The notes: generated from the letters alone by a model not told the origin. DNA of 64,000 nt from Sambucus nigra (GCA_949130495.1 OX422211.1:336134504-336198503), one strand, 5' to 3'. Positions 32,182 through 47,347 are shown, counted from the first letter of the stretch. A program made the numbers and translations.

Positions 32182-32830
32182 TCAGTGTCGGCTGTTTGTG
32201 GGATTTGTGAGAGTTTGAGTTAATTAAAACTCCTAATCGTTTTTCCATTTTAATTAACTCGGGGTAAGACTTTTCTAAACACTTTTTCATCAACTTTTAG
32301 AGAAAAAGTTTTCCACACCTTTACCACATCTCATTTACAAACCCTAGCCCTAAATTAAATCAAGATTTAACCCAAGTTTTGAAACCTCAAACGGTGTTTT
32401 CTCAAGATTTTTCAAGAACGAGTCTTTGTCAATTTTTCGATAGGAATACAACCATCTAATCAGAATTTTCAACCGAATTTTCCTCAGGCATGAATACTTC
32501 TATTCTCTCTCTTCAGTATTATGCATTTTAAATATCACCTAAACCTTAATGACATGTTTTTCTTAAAATAAATTAGTATCCTCAATTAGGGAAAGTGAAA
32601 TCTATATTGCAATTATTTTTAAGAAATTTTTTAATATGAATTAAGACTCATAACCCATGTGTGTTTAGGGTAAATGTTGGATTTTTGTTAAAGTAGGCGT
32701 AGGTTTACATGTAGAAAACTATAGTGATTTTATTTAAATTAAAAAGGGACTTGTGCAATCACATAAAATTATGAAAGTATGATAAAAAGGAAATTGTTAT
32801 GATGTGTGCACCATATATTTGCATGATGAT

Positions 32831-33456
32831 TGTTGATGCAAAAAATTCACTCATCTACATGGACCACTAAGAAATGGACACCTGTCATCCTACGTGGCAA
32901 TATTCACACTTGCTCGGCACAAAAGACACTTGGTCGGCTCCCGAGGAAAGCTAGTCGGCACCTGAGGATAGTTAGTCAGCGTAACATAAATAACACCAAC
33001 CATCCAGAAGTTCAAAAGCCACTGGTATGGAGTAGCCAAAAGTCATTGTACCCGAGAAGACAAACAGTTATATTCATTGTATATAGATATGAATATCTGA
33101 ATATATAAATACATTCTATCTCTTGGACTCCCATCCCTATAACTATATCCCCTCCGTTAGCTGAAGGGGCAAGCAATTCATTATATCTCTCTACACATCT
33201 CTCACTCTCTCAAGACATAGAATTATCCAATCATTCTTATCACACTATATTGTGCTATTTTAAACCCTTGGGAATAAAATAACAGTGGACGTAGGCCTTC
33301 TTCAACAACCAAACCACTTTAAAAACCTGTGTCTCTTATATATTTGTTGTGATTGTTTATCTCCACTTCATCTTCAATCTCATCTTCTTCATACCTTCAC
33401 TTTATCTATTGTTGATGCCTATAAGATAACATATATGCTATTTCTAGTCATGAACA
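32831..33456 (+). repeat. Element G left LTR
   Basis: 626 bp, TGTTGATG…TGAACA. TATA-like ATATATAAATAC at about 33100-33112; CAGTGGACGTAGGCC at 33281-33296 followed by AACCACTTTAAA. Three GTCGGC-type motifs occur at 32930-32970. Followed by GAT and the PBS. A 125-residue ORF crossing the LTR end (33285-33662) has no recognisable product. Confidence 0.78.
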
Positions 33457-33459
33457 GAT

Positions 33460-33476
33460 TGGCGTCGTGTATGGAA
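33460..33476 (+). promoter_or_regulatory. Element G left primer-binding site
   Basis: TGGCGTCGTGTATGGAA; the right-arm copy (61098-61082 on the - strand) reads TTGACGCCGTCTGTGAA. Together they point to the Tat-type TGGCGCCGTCTGTGGAA, each arm carrying its own mutations. Confidence 0.75.
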
Positions 33477-35435
33477 ATTCGACACAAGAATTCTTTCCTT
33501 CTCTTTAGAAGAGACGAAGATCATCATCAAAAGCTAGGTCTTTCTATCTTCTTATATGAGCCTTTACATTTGATACACAATTATTTTTATTCATTCATGA
33601 ATCTTGTATATCTCCATTCACAAACTGTGTATATTTTTAGAAGTCACATGCTGTTATTTTGAATGAATTGGGAAATCGGCGATATTGACTTTTAGAATAT
33701 CTAAACTCTATAGTTACAATGATTTGCCTTATTATTCCCCGGGTAATCTAAAATTGGAGATACAGATCCATGTTCTCCCTCTTTTAGAAAAATTATTTAC
33801 TCTGCACAGATGTTAACTATATAATTTCATTCAATTGTGTTAATGAACTATATAATCAATTTTATCCATCTATGAATCTGCATAACCGTATCAATTTTTG
33901 ATATTTTTTACTGTTTATTTTGAGATGAATTTCTGATAATACTTTTTCTCTCCTCAATTGGATAAAAGTACACAATTTCTCTCCCTTCTAATTATCACAA
34001 GAAATTCTTTTAACTCAAGAATCCGGCAACATCTACAAAGATGCAATTGGCATAATAACTGCAAAGGGCACATCCAATAAGTAGGATTTCACAAATTCAA
34101 ACTCAAAAGTTACCAGATTGATCCTCAAATCGAAGTTTCTCATTTAAGCGATCTCCAGTCATTTAGCCGGTGTCTATAGATTCCCCTCTCAAAACCACAA
34201 AGTTGCAGAAGAATTCGATTTTAGCTCTGGATTACAAATTCGATCATCAGAAATGGATTTTTATCTTATGAAGAAAATTGGTTTGGCTCGCCATCAACCA
34301 GGAAAAAAATAATTTAAATGATTCTTTTGAAGAATTAGTTGCTAGGAAGTCAATTTTGAAATCAGGGCATAGTTTGCCAAACCCAGTTGATTGACTTCAT
34401 GTTGCAGGTTCTGGATATGGTGAACTGAAGTGAGCATCCAAATCGGTTACAAATCATCGGAACTTCATGAGGCTTCCTACCCACCTATTATTGGTCGTCT
34501 ACGGGTGATTTTGTTGTTGGTCAAAGACATGGATTTTGGTGCTAAAGCTGAGTGTCATTATTGGTTGAAGCATCTATTTGTTGGTCGACAACATGTATTA
34601 TACAACTTGAGGGATTCCTGACCTCCTATTTTGATTGGCAACAAGTATCATACATACCTGCCGGCCTATCTACTGGTCGACAGAAGACATATCTGGTTAG
34701 CGTATATTACTGGTATCAATATCTTGGTCGGCTATAGTCGACAACATCTATTCTTGGTCGACATCATCAATTTGTGCTCGACACCATCTATTTATGATCG
34801 GTGAAGAGTATCCCTATTGTTGGTCGATCGCGGATAAGCCATTATTTGTCGGAAACGAGTTTTATATAGAACAAAAGTGTCCTGACTATATGTCACTGGT
34901 CGGCGGAATATATAAAACCAGAAGGCCCGCTGCCGATCGACGATAGTCACTTCTCGACGGTGGTTTTCACCTGTAGACGACAAATACTCGAATGGGAAAG
35001 TGGAATTTTTTTTTCTTTATTGATTTTGACAAAGTCAAAATCACTCCCACGACGTTAAAAAACGAACTCATCTCCTTACCCTTCTTATTTCTATTTTGTT
35101 TTAAAAATTGGCTGAATATTGGTCGGCAAAAAGAAGTTAAAACGCATATCATATGTTGTTAAAATCTCCCTAATATTTGAACAGTATCAAAAATTTTGGT
35201 TTCTACACCAAATCCTTATGCTTCACAATCTCATGTGGAAATATATTTTTTTAAAACCAACTTATATTTAATATTTGTTGGAGTTCAAATAATTTTGTAA
35301 AATTTTTAGACTGATCAAGTAGTCTTTATACCCTTCATATATTTGATAGAAATATGCTCATGTGACACATAGCTGGCATAACATTTATTATTTCATATTT
35401 TGAAATTTTTATTGATCGATGTTGGAGAAGACATA
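33477..35435 (+). repeat. Element G left arm, leader
   Basis: Non-coding, AT-rich; matches the reverse complement of about 60010-61080. Compared with the right arm it has about 230 bp extra near 34040-34300 and about 690 bp near 34720-35405. At least eight TGGTCGAC/TGGTCGGC motifs are scattered between 34480 and 34890. It ends at the E insertion point (ACATA at 35431-35435). Confidence 0.75.
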
Positions 35436-36478
35436 TGTGACACCCCGCCTAATAAAATATCGAGTGATCAGTCGTATACGAAATTAAACAGGAATCTCAT
35501 CTGGTTCATTCTTAGTATAACTGTTGAAATTTTTTTAAAAACATTGTTAACCACCTAATATTCAAAAAGATGGTGTCAATTTTTATCATTTTAATTAAAC
35601 GACCCAACATGCAAAAATATAAACAAAACCAATCACAGCATCTGGAACTGAACGAACGGAATAAATTAATAAAAGACTTGTCGAATAAACTATTGGCTAA
35701 AATTCAAAACAAAATAAATTAACAGAGAGTAATAAATCCCATACAATCTTAAAAGAAACTAAATAAAACTGCAAGGGACATGCTCGAGATATACTGATAT
35801 GAATCCCTACACTAGGAATAGAAAAATATATGTGTCTATCCAAATCCTGCAACATCCACATATGCTGCAGCGGCGCATCCCTGGAATGAAGTCACACATG
35901 ACATCCCTATGGCTGGACACCTAAGAGGTTTTGAAAATATTTGATAGCAATGGTTAGAACCCAAAATGTTTTAAAAATATTTAACAAGTGATTAAATTGC
36001 AGTAATTTGAAATGCATGAATGCGCTTCATATTTAATTAGTGTCGCACTCTCTTGAGGACATACTCACCCCTCAACTAATGTGTAGACCTAACGCTTTTT
36101 CTATAACACATCTAGTTATCTATTCCGTAGCTAACTCTTGTTATAACTTTTTCCTGACACCCTACCTTATCCTGAGTATGTTTAATAAATGATTTATAAG
36201 TTATTTATCACCTCAACTTAATTAATAATTTTCCTTGGAAGCTATATAACATTCACAAGTTATATAAATAATACAATTTTCCCCATGTATTAAATTACCC
36301 ACATATAATTATTTATCCCATTATATACATAAAACCATATTACAACATTCACACGTATGTTGAATATATATATAACCCATATATCATTAATACAATTCAC
36401 TTCATGTATTTAATTACCCGTATATAATTATATATCCCATTATATACGTAGAACCGTATTACAACATTCACATATATG

Positions 36479-37025
<547 letters not shown>

Positions 37026-37289
37026 TACAAGGTGTGCTCACTTAACCTAGTTACCCCAAGTCGAAATCGTTCATGAACTTGGCCAAAAATATAAACGTTG
37101 TGGAGGCAGTCATATTTCCTTCCTCAAAGTGAGATAAGCCCCTCACCCATACAACAGACACTATGACTTGGGGATATACTCTCCTTGCTCCTCAAGCCAG
37201 GGCATTCACCCACACCGCGCAACCTCCCTCGATAGCATTAGAGCATAAATAATTAAATAAATATCTAGTCACTAATATTTAATAGAACA

Positions 37290-37290
37290 C

Positions 37291-37346
<56 letters not shown>
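37290..37346. repeat. (TA)n microsatellite
   Basis: About 27 TA units in E's 3' LTR; the counterpart in the 5' LTR (44403-44470) is shorter and interrupted. Confidence 0.9.
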
Positions 37347-37349
<3 letters not shown>

Positions 37350-38987
37350 TATCACCACACTGTATATGTATACAATAATTAGTTCTCGGCTTTATCGTGT
37401 ACAAGATCCGTAGCACCAGCCTAAAATATTCCCGACTCTATGATTTGAATCTAATTTAATTAATCTACACATTAATTAATATAATACTTTCCGATTTCAT
37501 GGTATGACTCTAATTTAATTAATTTACACATTAATTAATTTATTACCTTCCCGAGTCTATGGTCCGACTCTAATTCAATTAATTTATCCATTAATTAATT
37601 TATTACCTTGATGTCACTCAACCAATATACCCGAACTCGCTCACTTGGCCCGCATATTAATATTTTTCCAAAGTCCTTCACAAATCTACAAACATCTCCA
37701 AATAACCAAAATTTATTTCTTACTAAATATGTCTGTCTCACACACACTTTCGTAGAAAAATCATATCAAATCCAAAAAAAAATTAGAAAAATACGAGATA
37801 TCAGTGCCCATGGGACCGTGACGAACATATCTACAATCTCATGTTTTACAATAACTGAAGGGGTCGATCGATCGACTCCTTAGGTCGATTGACCATATAT
37901 TCATCTTCTTCCCCGATTCTTTTTCCACCATTTTTGAAACGTCAAGCTTTTTAATTATCTCCCAAACATTTACCCAATCACAATCGACATTAAATTCATG
38001 AAATGGTAGGTTATAAACAACCCATAAACCTTGAATCATCAATAAATTTACATAAATATAATGTTTACCAAATTGGGTATTTTTTGGGTTTTACCACCGA
38101 TTTCAATTCATCATCCCGATTCTAAGTTTTTCATAAATACTCACCAATTCTCACCCTACAATGTGATTCCAATAGTCCCATATCATAATCTAACATCAAT
38201 CGAGTAATTAATCTACACACATTACTCTAATTCAGAAAAAACCATTTTAATTGTCAATACACACCTAAAAATGGATTTTCGATACACCCACTATGATATG
38301 AATTGATTATCACAAAATTTAAACTCACAGAAAGTTAACCACTTTCCTTTTGGGTTCATAGATTCTGATCCTTTGAGGTAGAGGAAGGTTTAATGAAGAA
38401 CACACAAATCAGTCTCTTAATTTGTCTTCAAAAGCTCCCCCAAATTGCTCTCAATTTGCTTCCTCTATTTCTCTCTCAAAGCCCTAGGTTTGGAATATGA
38501 TTTCTACCATTCAATACTCTAAGACCTAGTTTCATTATACTAAATCACGTTTTTACCCTAATGGGCCAAGCCCAAATGACCCGAACAACCCCGTGTGCAC
38601 CCAGTTATGTCTAAAAATGTTCCGTGACCCATTTACTACCCCCGGGTACACTTTTCTGACCGTCTCGGCCCATCCGGACTCAACCGTGCACTCATAATTG
38701 ACATCCGAATTATTTTATTAAAAGTTCCTATCTCACACCCAACTTAGTCTATATCCGACTCCTGGCTGAGATAAATAAATGCAATGTCACTACTACAAGT
38801 TATGACATAAATAAATCATTATTATTCACTTAGTAATTCAAATTCCATAAATATTAACCATTTATTCTCCTGATTAATATTTACATAAATATTAACATAA
38901 TTAATTCAATTGAATTACGATACACAAGTAATTTAACATTATCCGAATTAATTAAATATTAAATGCACAGAAATACGGGGTGTTACA

Positions 38988-39001
38988 TATTTCCCCCCTT
39001 A
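38988..39001 (-). promoter_or_regulatory. Element E polypurine tract
   Basis: Reads TAAGGGGGGAAATA on the - strand directly before the 3' LTR. Confidence 0.85.
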
Positions 39002-39340
39002 CAAAGGAATTTCATCCCCGAAATTAGATCATAATTGCGGAGAATAACTCTGGATACTGCTCACGTATATCCTCTTCCCTCTCCCACGAAGATTCATCAA
39101 TACTGTTATCCCCCAGTAAACTCTGACTAGTGGCACAACCTTAGATCATAACTTTCGCTTATTGCGACCCAAAATAGCCCTGGGATCTCTCCTCATATGA
39201 GATGTCTGGATGTAAAACAATCTTCTCGAGTGGGCCGTTCTAGAAAGCCCTCTCGATGGTCCCCGACCATACAGTGCCTCAAACGATGAGCCTATACTCC
39301 ACCGGTTGTACTATCTTTGTGTTAGGAAATTCCCCCCTGT
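39002..39340 (-). pseudogene. Element E integrase C-terminus / chromodomain remnant
   Basis: From 39320 down: SSFEALYGRGPSR-like (APFEALYGRPCRS in F), then a gap, then DESSWEREEDIREQYPELF at about 39100-39040, the chromodomain tail (ESTWERDDEMHERYPESF in F). A large internal deletion and frameshifts separate the two. Confidence 0.75.
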
Positions 39341-42299
39341 CTGGGTTCCAATTTCCGTGTTGCCAAACACGTGACTTTATTTAGGGTAAGTACCCGCAAA
39401 ATGCCTGACTATTCACGCCAGACTTCAAACCTTTAACTCACAGTGACGTACCCCTCCTTACGTCCCTGAACTATACGAAAGGATACAACTTACTCAATTC
39501 TCGCTGATGGACCATAACCCATTTCGGGTCCTAGCATCTTGTTATTTCCCCACCTCTTATCAACCAAAGGTGGATAGTGAAACTTTTCCCATAAAGTTTC
39601 CCAAGGTGTCACGCAGATACTAAACCGTTACGAGGCATCACACGAAACTCTACTTGTTGTAATTACTACTCCCGAATTACTCAAAAATCTAGAATGCACA
39701 ATCCTCGCTTCCTATCTACTCATCGACTTATGGGAGACACGTTCAACGCAATATGTAACTCTGTCCCTATCACCTCCTAACACTTTTTACCATAGGCTGG
39801 ACTGAAAGGTCTCACCCTATTATTCCTAACAATATTGGACGATACCTTATTCCTTTTCACCCCTTCCCGCTAATACTAAAGTTGTGTATACTACTCGATA
39901 GTATAACCCATTCTAAGATAACAATTCTTAATCAGGTCAATCTATTTAGCAACCCGATGGAAACCTTGATCCCTCCATGATTTTTTTAATCACCCAAATA
40001 TGAATTTTACCAACCTGAGCATTCATTCCATCACTCTAACCATAAAATTTCAAAAATTTCCTGGTTGAAACCCTCAAATCAACCTTTTTCCATCCTTAAA
40101 TGGTCTACCCGGAGACAACTTCACTATGTCTCATATAACACAAATCCCCATGCTCAAAGATTCACATTGCGTGAGTAGAAATCTACACCTTATCTACGCG
40201 TAAAACCATACTAGGTATATGACTAAGTGAGACTCTTCTCTACTTCCTCCAAAATGTGTCTTCTTCCTTGCCTAAAGATATCTTATTACATGTGCCTCCA
40301 CCGCCTTTCCACTCCTTACGGTGGAGACTGTTCTCCTTGATATACAAATAGTCGAATTATTTTCTTTCTCAAAAGGATTCTAGTTCACTATGCTCCTCCA
40401 GTTATTTCTAATTGTCACATAAGTATATAATCCACGGGTTTATTTACAGATTCCTTTATTTAAGACGATTCTAAAATCACACTAACTAGGGCGCCCATAC
40501 ACCCTATATAACATGTGCACATTTGCACAACATCACAGACATCACATACGTAACATTTTTCTTTCAAAGTTATCCCACAGATGACACTATATCATATGAT
40601 TATTTTTTATTACTCCCCAAATCGCAATTAAATCTTCTCGATGTTTCCCCACCCATTAACTTATGGTGTAAAAGTTTTCTTAGTGCTTCTTTAGCAGCAC
40701 TACCCAGCTATACTGGCCTTATGGCGGAATAGCTTTCACCTTAAAGTGTAACTCCACACGTTCAAAACTCACCCTTTAAACTGATGTCCTAGCATACAAT
40801 AACGTCTCTCCACTACCAACGTTTATTAGGGCTACTGCGTGTATCATTTCATGACAGAGACCAAAAATAACTTTTCTCAATTCATTAAACACTAGCATTA
40901 TCGTTCATTGATTTTCGTAGACCCAAGTATATAACCAGGACTCCCAGAGCTCTTCCCCTATACTCATAGGTCTAATTATCAACTCCCGCATCTCTAAAGG
41001 AGTTATAAACTGCTGCGCTCGCACTATCACTAAGTCCTTGGCGCTAAGTCGCTAACGAGCTACATATTTCTCCTCCATGGTCAATCCCCCATGCCCTGAA
41101 TCACATCAGTGAAAGTCCCCACATACCAGGATCCAATATAACTAGACAACTGTGCCATATGAAGTCTACTTCACACAAAGGTTACCGCGAGACCGACCCT
41201 CTTTCAAATGGAATATCATAAAAATATACATCCTTCCCTCGAAGAGCGAATACGATAGTCTTACTATATCCCCCCACCACCTTTTACCCACCTCTAACCA
41301 GTTCGTACCCAGGATAATATGATGCTCTCATAACACTCTCAAAAAGAGCTAACCTCATACCGTATTTATCCTCTCAGTGTCTGTATCCACCCCCTGCAGA
41401 TGGAACTAAAAAGATCCCCTCTACCCGATGGTAAACATGTACAAGTCATAGTAACACTAATGATATACTCACTAGACCCGTCTCTCGCGGGTATATAGTG
41501 ATACATAAAAAATTTTGTGATTTACCCATATCACACAGAATTTACCCCATTTATCCAAGGATAAAACTTATACTTTCCCTTGTCAATACACTAACGGTTA
41601 GAATGGTTCCTGTACATAACACTCTCGTCCAAAACGAACCAAAATTACGATAAGTGTTGCCCTTATCGGGCATCCCACTCTTGTACTTACTCTCTCCGCA
41701 TAGGGTCCGCACAAGTGTTCCCACTCTTTACACATTAGACACCTCTCTGTGTTATTTACCTTTTATCTATCCCCACTGGCCATGTCAGAATTGTCCTTCC
41801 CCTAGATCGAGAAATCTTGACCCGTATTTGGCACTCCCGTTGCCCCTTTGGCTTTATCGACCCTATGTCATTCTTTGCTATCCTTGATTACCTTGCCTTA
41901 ATCCACCGTCACTTAGTAGAAATGTTATTGACCTCAATCATAAAAATGTATCATTTACTGGGTATCCCTCTTATGGTGTTTCACTAGCACAATTAACTCC
42001 AGATCTTCCCTTTGGATAGATTCTCCTACCCTCTTGTCTCCCCCTTCATGGAGGCATTGATGTAAACCCGTAAATGTATGACTCCTGACAATATCGACAC
42101 TAGTCATCCTAGCCGGATTTTCCCATTCATGCTTGTGTATTCTCCCCATGACTCCATTTTCCATTTATGGACTCTGTTATATTATCTATACGGTTCGTCG
42201 GGTGTAAAGTTCCCTAAACTAGTCAACTTATCTCTTATGATCGGCCTTTATTTTGTCCACTTATGGTAAGTTTCAAAATACCATTCACATATCTGCCTA
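39341..42299 (-). other. Element E interior, unrecognisable
   Basis: About 3 kb of pol-sized interior without any RT, RNase H or protease motif that I could read in either strand. Cytosine-rich on the + strand, with many short ORFs that look accidental. A short block at 40800-40850 resembles D's LTR near 24740-24790. Confidence 0.55.
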
Positions 42300-42813
42300 A
42301 ACATCAGATGGAAGGTGTCCCAGTCAGACCGTACCCAAGTTTTTGTTCCACTACATACATATTTCTCTATGTGGGGTAACTGACTCTTGTCAATCAAGGC
42401 TGCTCTTATGAGCAAAAAAAATTTCCCAAAATTTAATATTGGGTGTCACTGCACTCCACCCTAAATGATTACCTTTGGATTATCTCTTTCCATTGTCTCA
42501 TCAAACTTCCTCTCTTCCTCTAATCCCTATAATATCTCTTCGAAAGAGTCCCTCTGACTCCCCCATTTTTGTCAACTTCGGCGGGTGAGTCTGAAATACA
42601 CCACCGTTATCTACTATGGTGTTCAGGATGCTACTGTTTTTGAGCGATCATCCTATTGTCACATCCCTGAACAATAATCATGGGTGCCCCTATCACAATC
42701 ACCATTCCTAGAATACTCCACATCTTCTGCTGAGCCTCTCCTCCTGTAATCCTTCTAACAGCCCTTGATGGTCGTTCCATGATGTTCGGTGTACCAAGCC
42801 CAACCGAAGTCAT
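42300..42813 (-). pseudogene. Element E gag remnant (weak)
   Basis: Positioned 150 bp after the PBS. In shifting frames there is FQTHPPKL near 42600 (FQKAHPPEF in F) and WDTFHLMFRQI near 42320, reminiscent of the Gag core. The open stretch 42631-42813 starting MTSVGLG may include the gag N-terminus. Mostly inferred from position. Confidence 0.45.
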
Positions 42814-42963
42814 ATATGAACCATATCAACAATAGTTAGTTGCAGGAGAATGTAAATGCACGTACGTAATGTAATACAACAATTCTATCGTAAGGCTCTT
42901 CATCAAAGAATGCTACGCTGAAACATAAAATCCGTACAGATACTAAGGACACTAGAACTTGAT

Positions 42964-42975
42964 GCTATGATACCA
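42964..42975 (-). promoter_or_regulatory. Element E primer-binding site (mutated)
   Basis: TGGTATCATAGC on the - strand, one base from the tRNA-iMet complement TGGTATCAGAGC. Confidence 0.85.
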
Positions 42976-42977
42976 TC

Positions 42978-44020
42978 TATGACACCCCGCCTAATAAAAC
43001 ACCGGGTGATCAGTCCTATACGAAATTAAACAAGAATCTCATCTGGTTCATTCTTAGCATCACTGTAGAAAAATGTTTTAAAACATTTCTAACCACCTAG
43101 TATTCAAAAAGCCGGTGTCAAATTTATCTTTTTAATTAAACAAGCCAACATGCAAAAATATAAACTAAACTAATCACACCATCTGGAACTGAACGAACGG
43201 AATAAATTAATAAAAGACTTGTCGAATAAACTATCGGCTAAAATCCAAACCAAAATAAATTAACAAAGAGTAATAAATCCCATACAATCTGAAAAGAAAC
43301 AAAATAAAACTATGAACGACATGCTCGAGATAGACTAAAATGAATCTGTACACTAGGAATAGAAAAATAGATGCATCTATCCAAATCCTTCAACATCCAC
43401 ATATGCTACAGCGGCGAATCCCTGGAATGAAGTCAGACATGGCATCCCTATGGCTGGACACCTACGAGGTTTTGAAAATATTTGATAGCAAGGGTTAGAA
43501 CCCAAAATATTTTGAAAATATTTAGCAAGTGATTAAATTGCAGCAATTTGAAATGCATGAATGCGCTTCATATGTAAGTTAGTGTCGCACTCTTTTGAGG
43601 ACATACTCACCCCTCAACTAATGTGCACAGCTAACGCTTTCTCCATAACTCGCCTAGTTATCTATCTCATAACTAGCTTTTGTTTTAACTTTTTCCTGAC
43701 ACCCTACTCTAGCTTGAGTATGTTTGATAAATGATTTATAAGTTATTTATCACCTTAACTTAATTAATAAGTTTCCTTGAAATCCATATAACATTCACTA
43801 GTTATATAAATAATACAATTTTCCCCATGTATTAAATTACCCGTATATAATTATTTATCGCGTTATATACGTAAAATCATATTACAACATTCACACATAT
43901 GTTGAATATATATATAACCCATATATCATTAATACAATTCACTTCATGTATTTAATTACCCATATATAATTATTTATCCCATTATATACGTAGAACCATA
44001 TTACAAGATTCACACATATG

Positions 44021-44084
<64 letters not shown>

Positions 44085-44404
44085 CGCATCCTCTCGAGTA
44101 ATACCTCTTCGGATGTACTCTCTAAAGTGCTATCATACCATGTGTGCTCACTTAACCTAGTTATCCCATGTCGAAATCACTCACGAACTTGGCTAAAAAT
44201 ATAAATGTTGTGGAGGCGGTCATATTTCCTTCCTCAAAGTGAGATAAGCCCCTCACCCATATAACGGACACTATGACTTGGGGATATACTCTCCCTTCTC
44301 CTCAAGCTAGGGGATTCACCCACACCGTGCAACCTCCCTTGATAGCACTAGAGCATGTAAATTAAATAAATATCTAGTCACTAATATTTAATAGCAGACA
44401 CAAT

Positions 44405-44442
<38 letters not shown>

Positions 44443-46097
44443 ATTAATTAATTTATTTATTTATATATATATCACCACACCATATATATATAATAACTAG
44501 TTCCCGGCTTTACCGTGTACATGATTCGTAGCACCAGCCTAAAATATTCCCGAGTCTATGATCTGACTCTAATTTAATTAATATACACATTAATTAATAT
44601 AATACTTTCCGATTCCATGGTACGACTCTAATTTATTTATTTACACATTAATTAATTTATTACCTTCCTGAGTCTATGGTCCGACTCTAATTTAATAATT
44701 TATGCATTAATTAATTTATTACCTTTGTGTCACTCAACTAATATATCCGAACTCGCTCACTTGGCCTGTATCTTAATATTTTTCCAAAGTCCTTCACTCA
44801 TCTATGGACATCTCCAAATAACCTAAATTTATTTCTTCCTAAAGATGTCGGTCTCACGCACACTTTCATCGAAAAATAATATCAAATTTAAGAAAAATAA
44901 AAAAAATACGAGTTCGGCACCCACACAACCGTGACGAAAAGATCAACAATCTCAAACTTTACAATAACTGAAGGGGTCGATCGATCGACTCTTAGGTGTA
45001 TCGATCGATCGACGAGATATCCATCTTCTTCGCCGATTCTGTTTCCACCATTTTTGAAACGTCAAGCTTTTTAAGTATCTCCCAAACATTTACCCAATCA
45101 CAATCAACATTAAATTCATGAAATGGTAGGTTCTAAATACCGTAGAAACCTTGAATCATCAATAAATGTACACAAATATAATGTTTACCAAATTAGGTAT
45201 TTTTAGGGTTTTTTCCACTGATTTCAATTCATCATCCCGATTCGATGTTTGTCATCAATACTTACCAATTCTCACCCTACACTCTAATTACAATAGTCCC
45301 ATATCATAATCTAACATCAATTGAGTAATTAGACTACACACATTAAAAACCTATTTTAATTGTCAACACACACCAAAAAACGGATTTTCGATACACTCAC
45401 TATGTTATGAATTGATTATCACAAAATTTAAACTCATAACAAGTTAACCACTTGCCTTTTTAGGTTCGTAGAGTCTGATCCGTTAAGGTAGAGGAAGGGT
45501 TGATGAACAACACACAAATCCCTCTCTTGATTTGTCATCAAAAGCTCTCCCAAATTGCTTTCAATTTTCTTCCTCTATTTATCTCTCAAAGCCCTAGGTT
45601 TGGAATATGATTTATACCGTTCAATACTCTAAGACCTAATTTCATTATACGACATCACGTTTTTAGCTTAATGGGCCAGGCCCAAATGACCCGAACACCC
45701 TTGTGTGGCCCCGGTTATGTCGAAAAACGTCCCGTGACCCATTTACTATCCCCGAGTACAATTTTCCAACTTTCTCGGTCCATCTGTACTCAACCGTGCG
45801 CTCAGAATTAACATCCTAATTAGTTTATTCAAAGTTCCTATCTCACACCCAACTTAGTCTATATCCGGCTCCTGGTTGAGATAAATAAATGCCATGTCAC
45901 TAATACACGTTATGACGTAAATAAATTATTACTATTCACTTAGTAATTCAAATTCCATAAATATTAACCATTTATTCTCCCGATTAATATTTACATAAAT
46001 ATTAACATAATTAATTCAATTAAATTACGCCACACAAGTAATTTAAAATTATTCGAATTAATTAAATATTAAATGCACAGAAATACGGGGTGTTACA
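42978..46097 (-). repeat. Element E 5' LTR
   Basis: 3120 bp, without the MITE. (TA)n at 44028-44083; TCGATCGATCGA palindromes at 44974-45015 (the second copy here is intact, mutated in the 3' LTR). Starts at 46097 with TGTAACACC in element orientation. Confidence 0.9.
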
Positions 46098-46102
46098 ATA
46101 TA

Positions 46103-47347
46103 CATCATATATTATTTGACTGAATAAATTATTCTCATAACATTTATTTGATTTAGCCTCCACAGATGTTTGCGCAACTTATTAAATTTCACCGGAATAA
46201 GATTCAGTCATGACGAATGCTCAACAACAATCTTATGTTCTTGGAAATATTATTAATGCTCAGAACTATACAATTTTGCATTTACATATCAGCGAGGTAC
46301 TATTTATCTTCTGAATGCTCCAACATGTATGCTCGAGCACGAATCATTCACTCAGATATATATTCATCTCTACATAAGCTTGGAAAAATATTTACTATGA
46401 TATATATTCAATCCCGAAAAGATCTGCCACATCTTTTATATTTTATCCCCAACGAACAGTCGGTCGGGATAAATTTTATCTATGTTTAGTCCGAATAAAT
46501 GGTCGACATAGTTGATTAATAATCGACAATTATCATTGATATTCAACCTTATTTAATGGTATGCAAATCTATATTCCTCTAACATTGCAGGATCTCTCAG
46601 TCCCATTATTCATTATTTAAAGGTTCAGACCTATTCTTAGTCGGCGCCTTCATTATTTATCTGGATTTCTCATTAAGCTCCGGAGATGATCGACGCTCTT
46701 ATTATTTATATGGATTTCTCACTAGCATGAATATTCAATGAAATTTATATAGCTTCGACAAATTATTGGTCATTATCAACCGCTTGTTCATCCAATATTA
46801 TATTTACAAGCTTGGGCGTGCTTATTATTTAATCTTATCACATGATCAGCATAACGTACATTACGCTGCAACAAAGTCCCAATTCGGGCATTATTATTAT
46901 TGGATATTATTATCATTATTCACCATTCTCTTCAAAAAATGGGTGCTCCTGATACCAATTTGCATATGAAGACTTGCAGCCGAGAAGACTTCTTAGGAAG
47001 AGAGCTCACCTTCAAAAAGAACCAAAAGGATGAAATAATCCTCAGCGGTAGAAAAAAACCCAAGTAAAGCAGGATATTAAGTCTTGAAAAAACTTGTTCA
47101 ATGAAGACAAAGATAAATCAAGATTTTATCTACAATGAAGATAAGGATAAAACAAGATGTTTATCCTACTGGGTAAAGTGAAGGAAGAACATTGTGAAGA
47201 TTCCTAAAAAAGGAATGTAGACATATATTTCACATACACCTGGTCACACCACTGGTAACTAATGCAAAAAACTTAAAAATTTAGGTGCATTAGTAGAACG
47301 TATGACAGTGGACGTCCACGATTAGTGCCGAACTACTAGAGGACTCT
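46103..47347 (+). repeat. Element G left arm, distal part
   Basis: Continues G after E. Matches reverse complements of 59208-60005 (arm part outside F) and 47950-48376. The pre-F site is intact here (46884-46935), giving the empty site for F's insertion in the other arm. No coding motif. Confidence 0.8.

Noticed and set aside
33285..33662. 125-residue ORF as a captured gene
   Set aside because: It runs across the LTR end, the PBS and leader of G; the other arm does not keep the frame.
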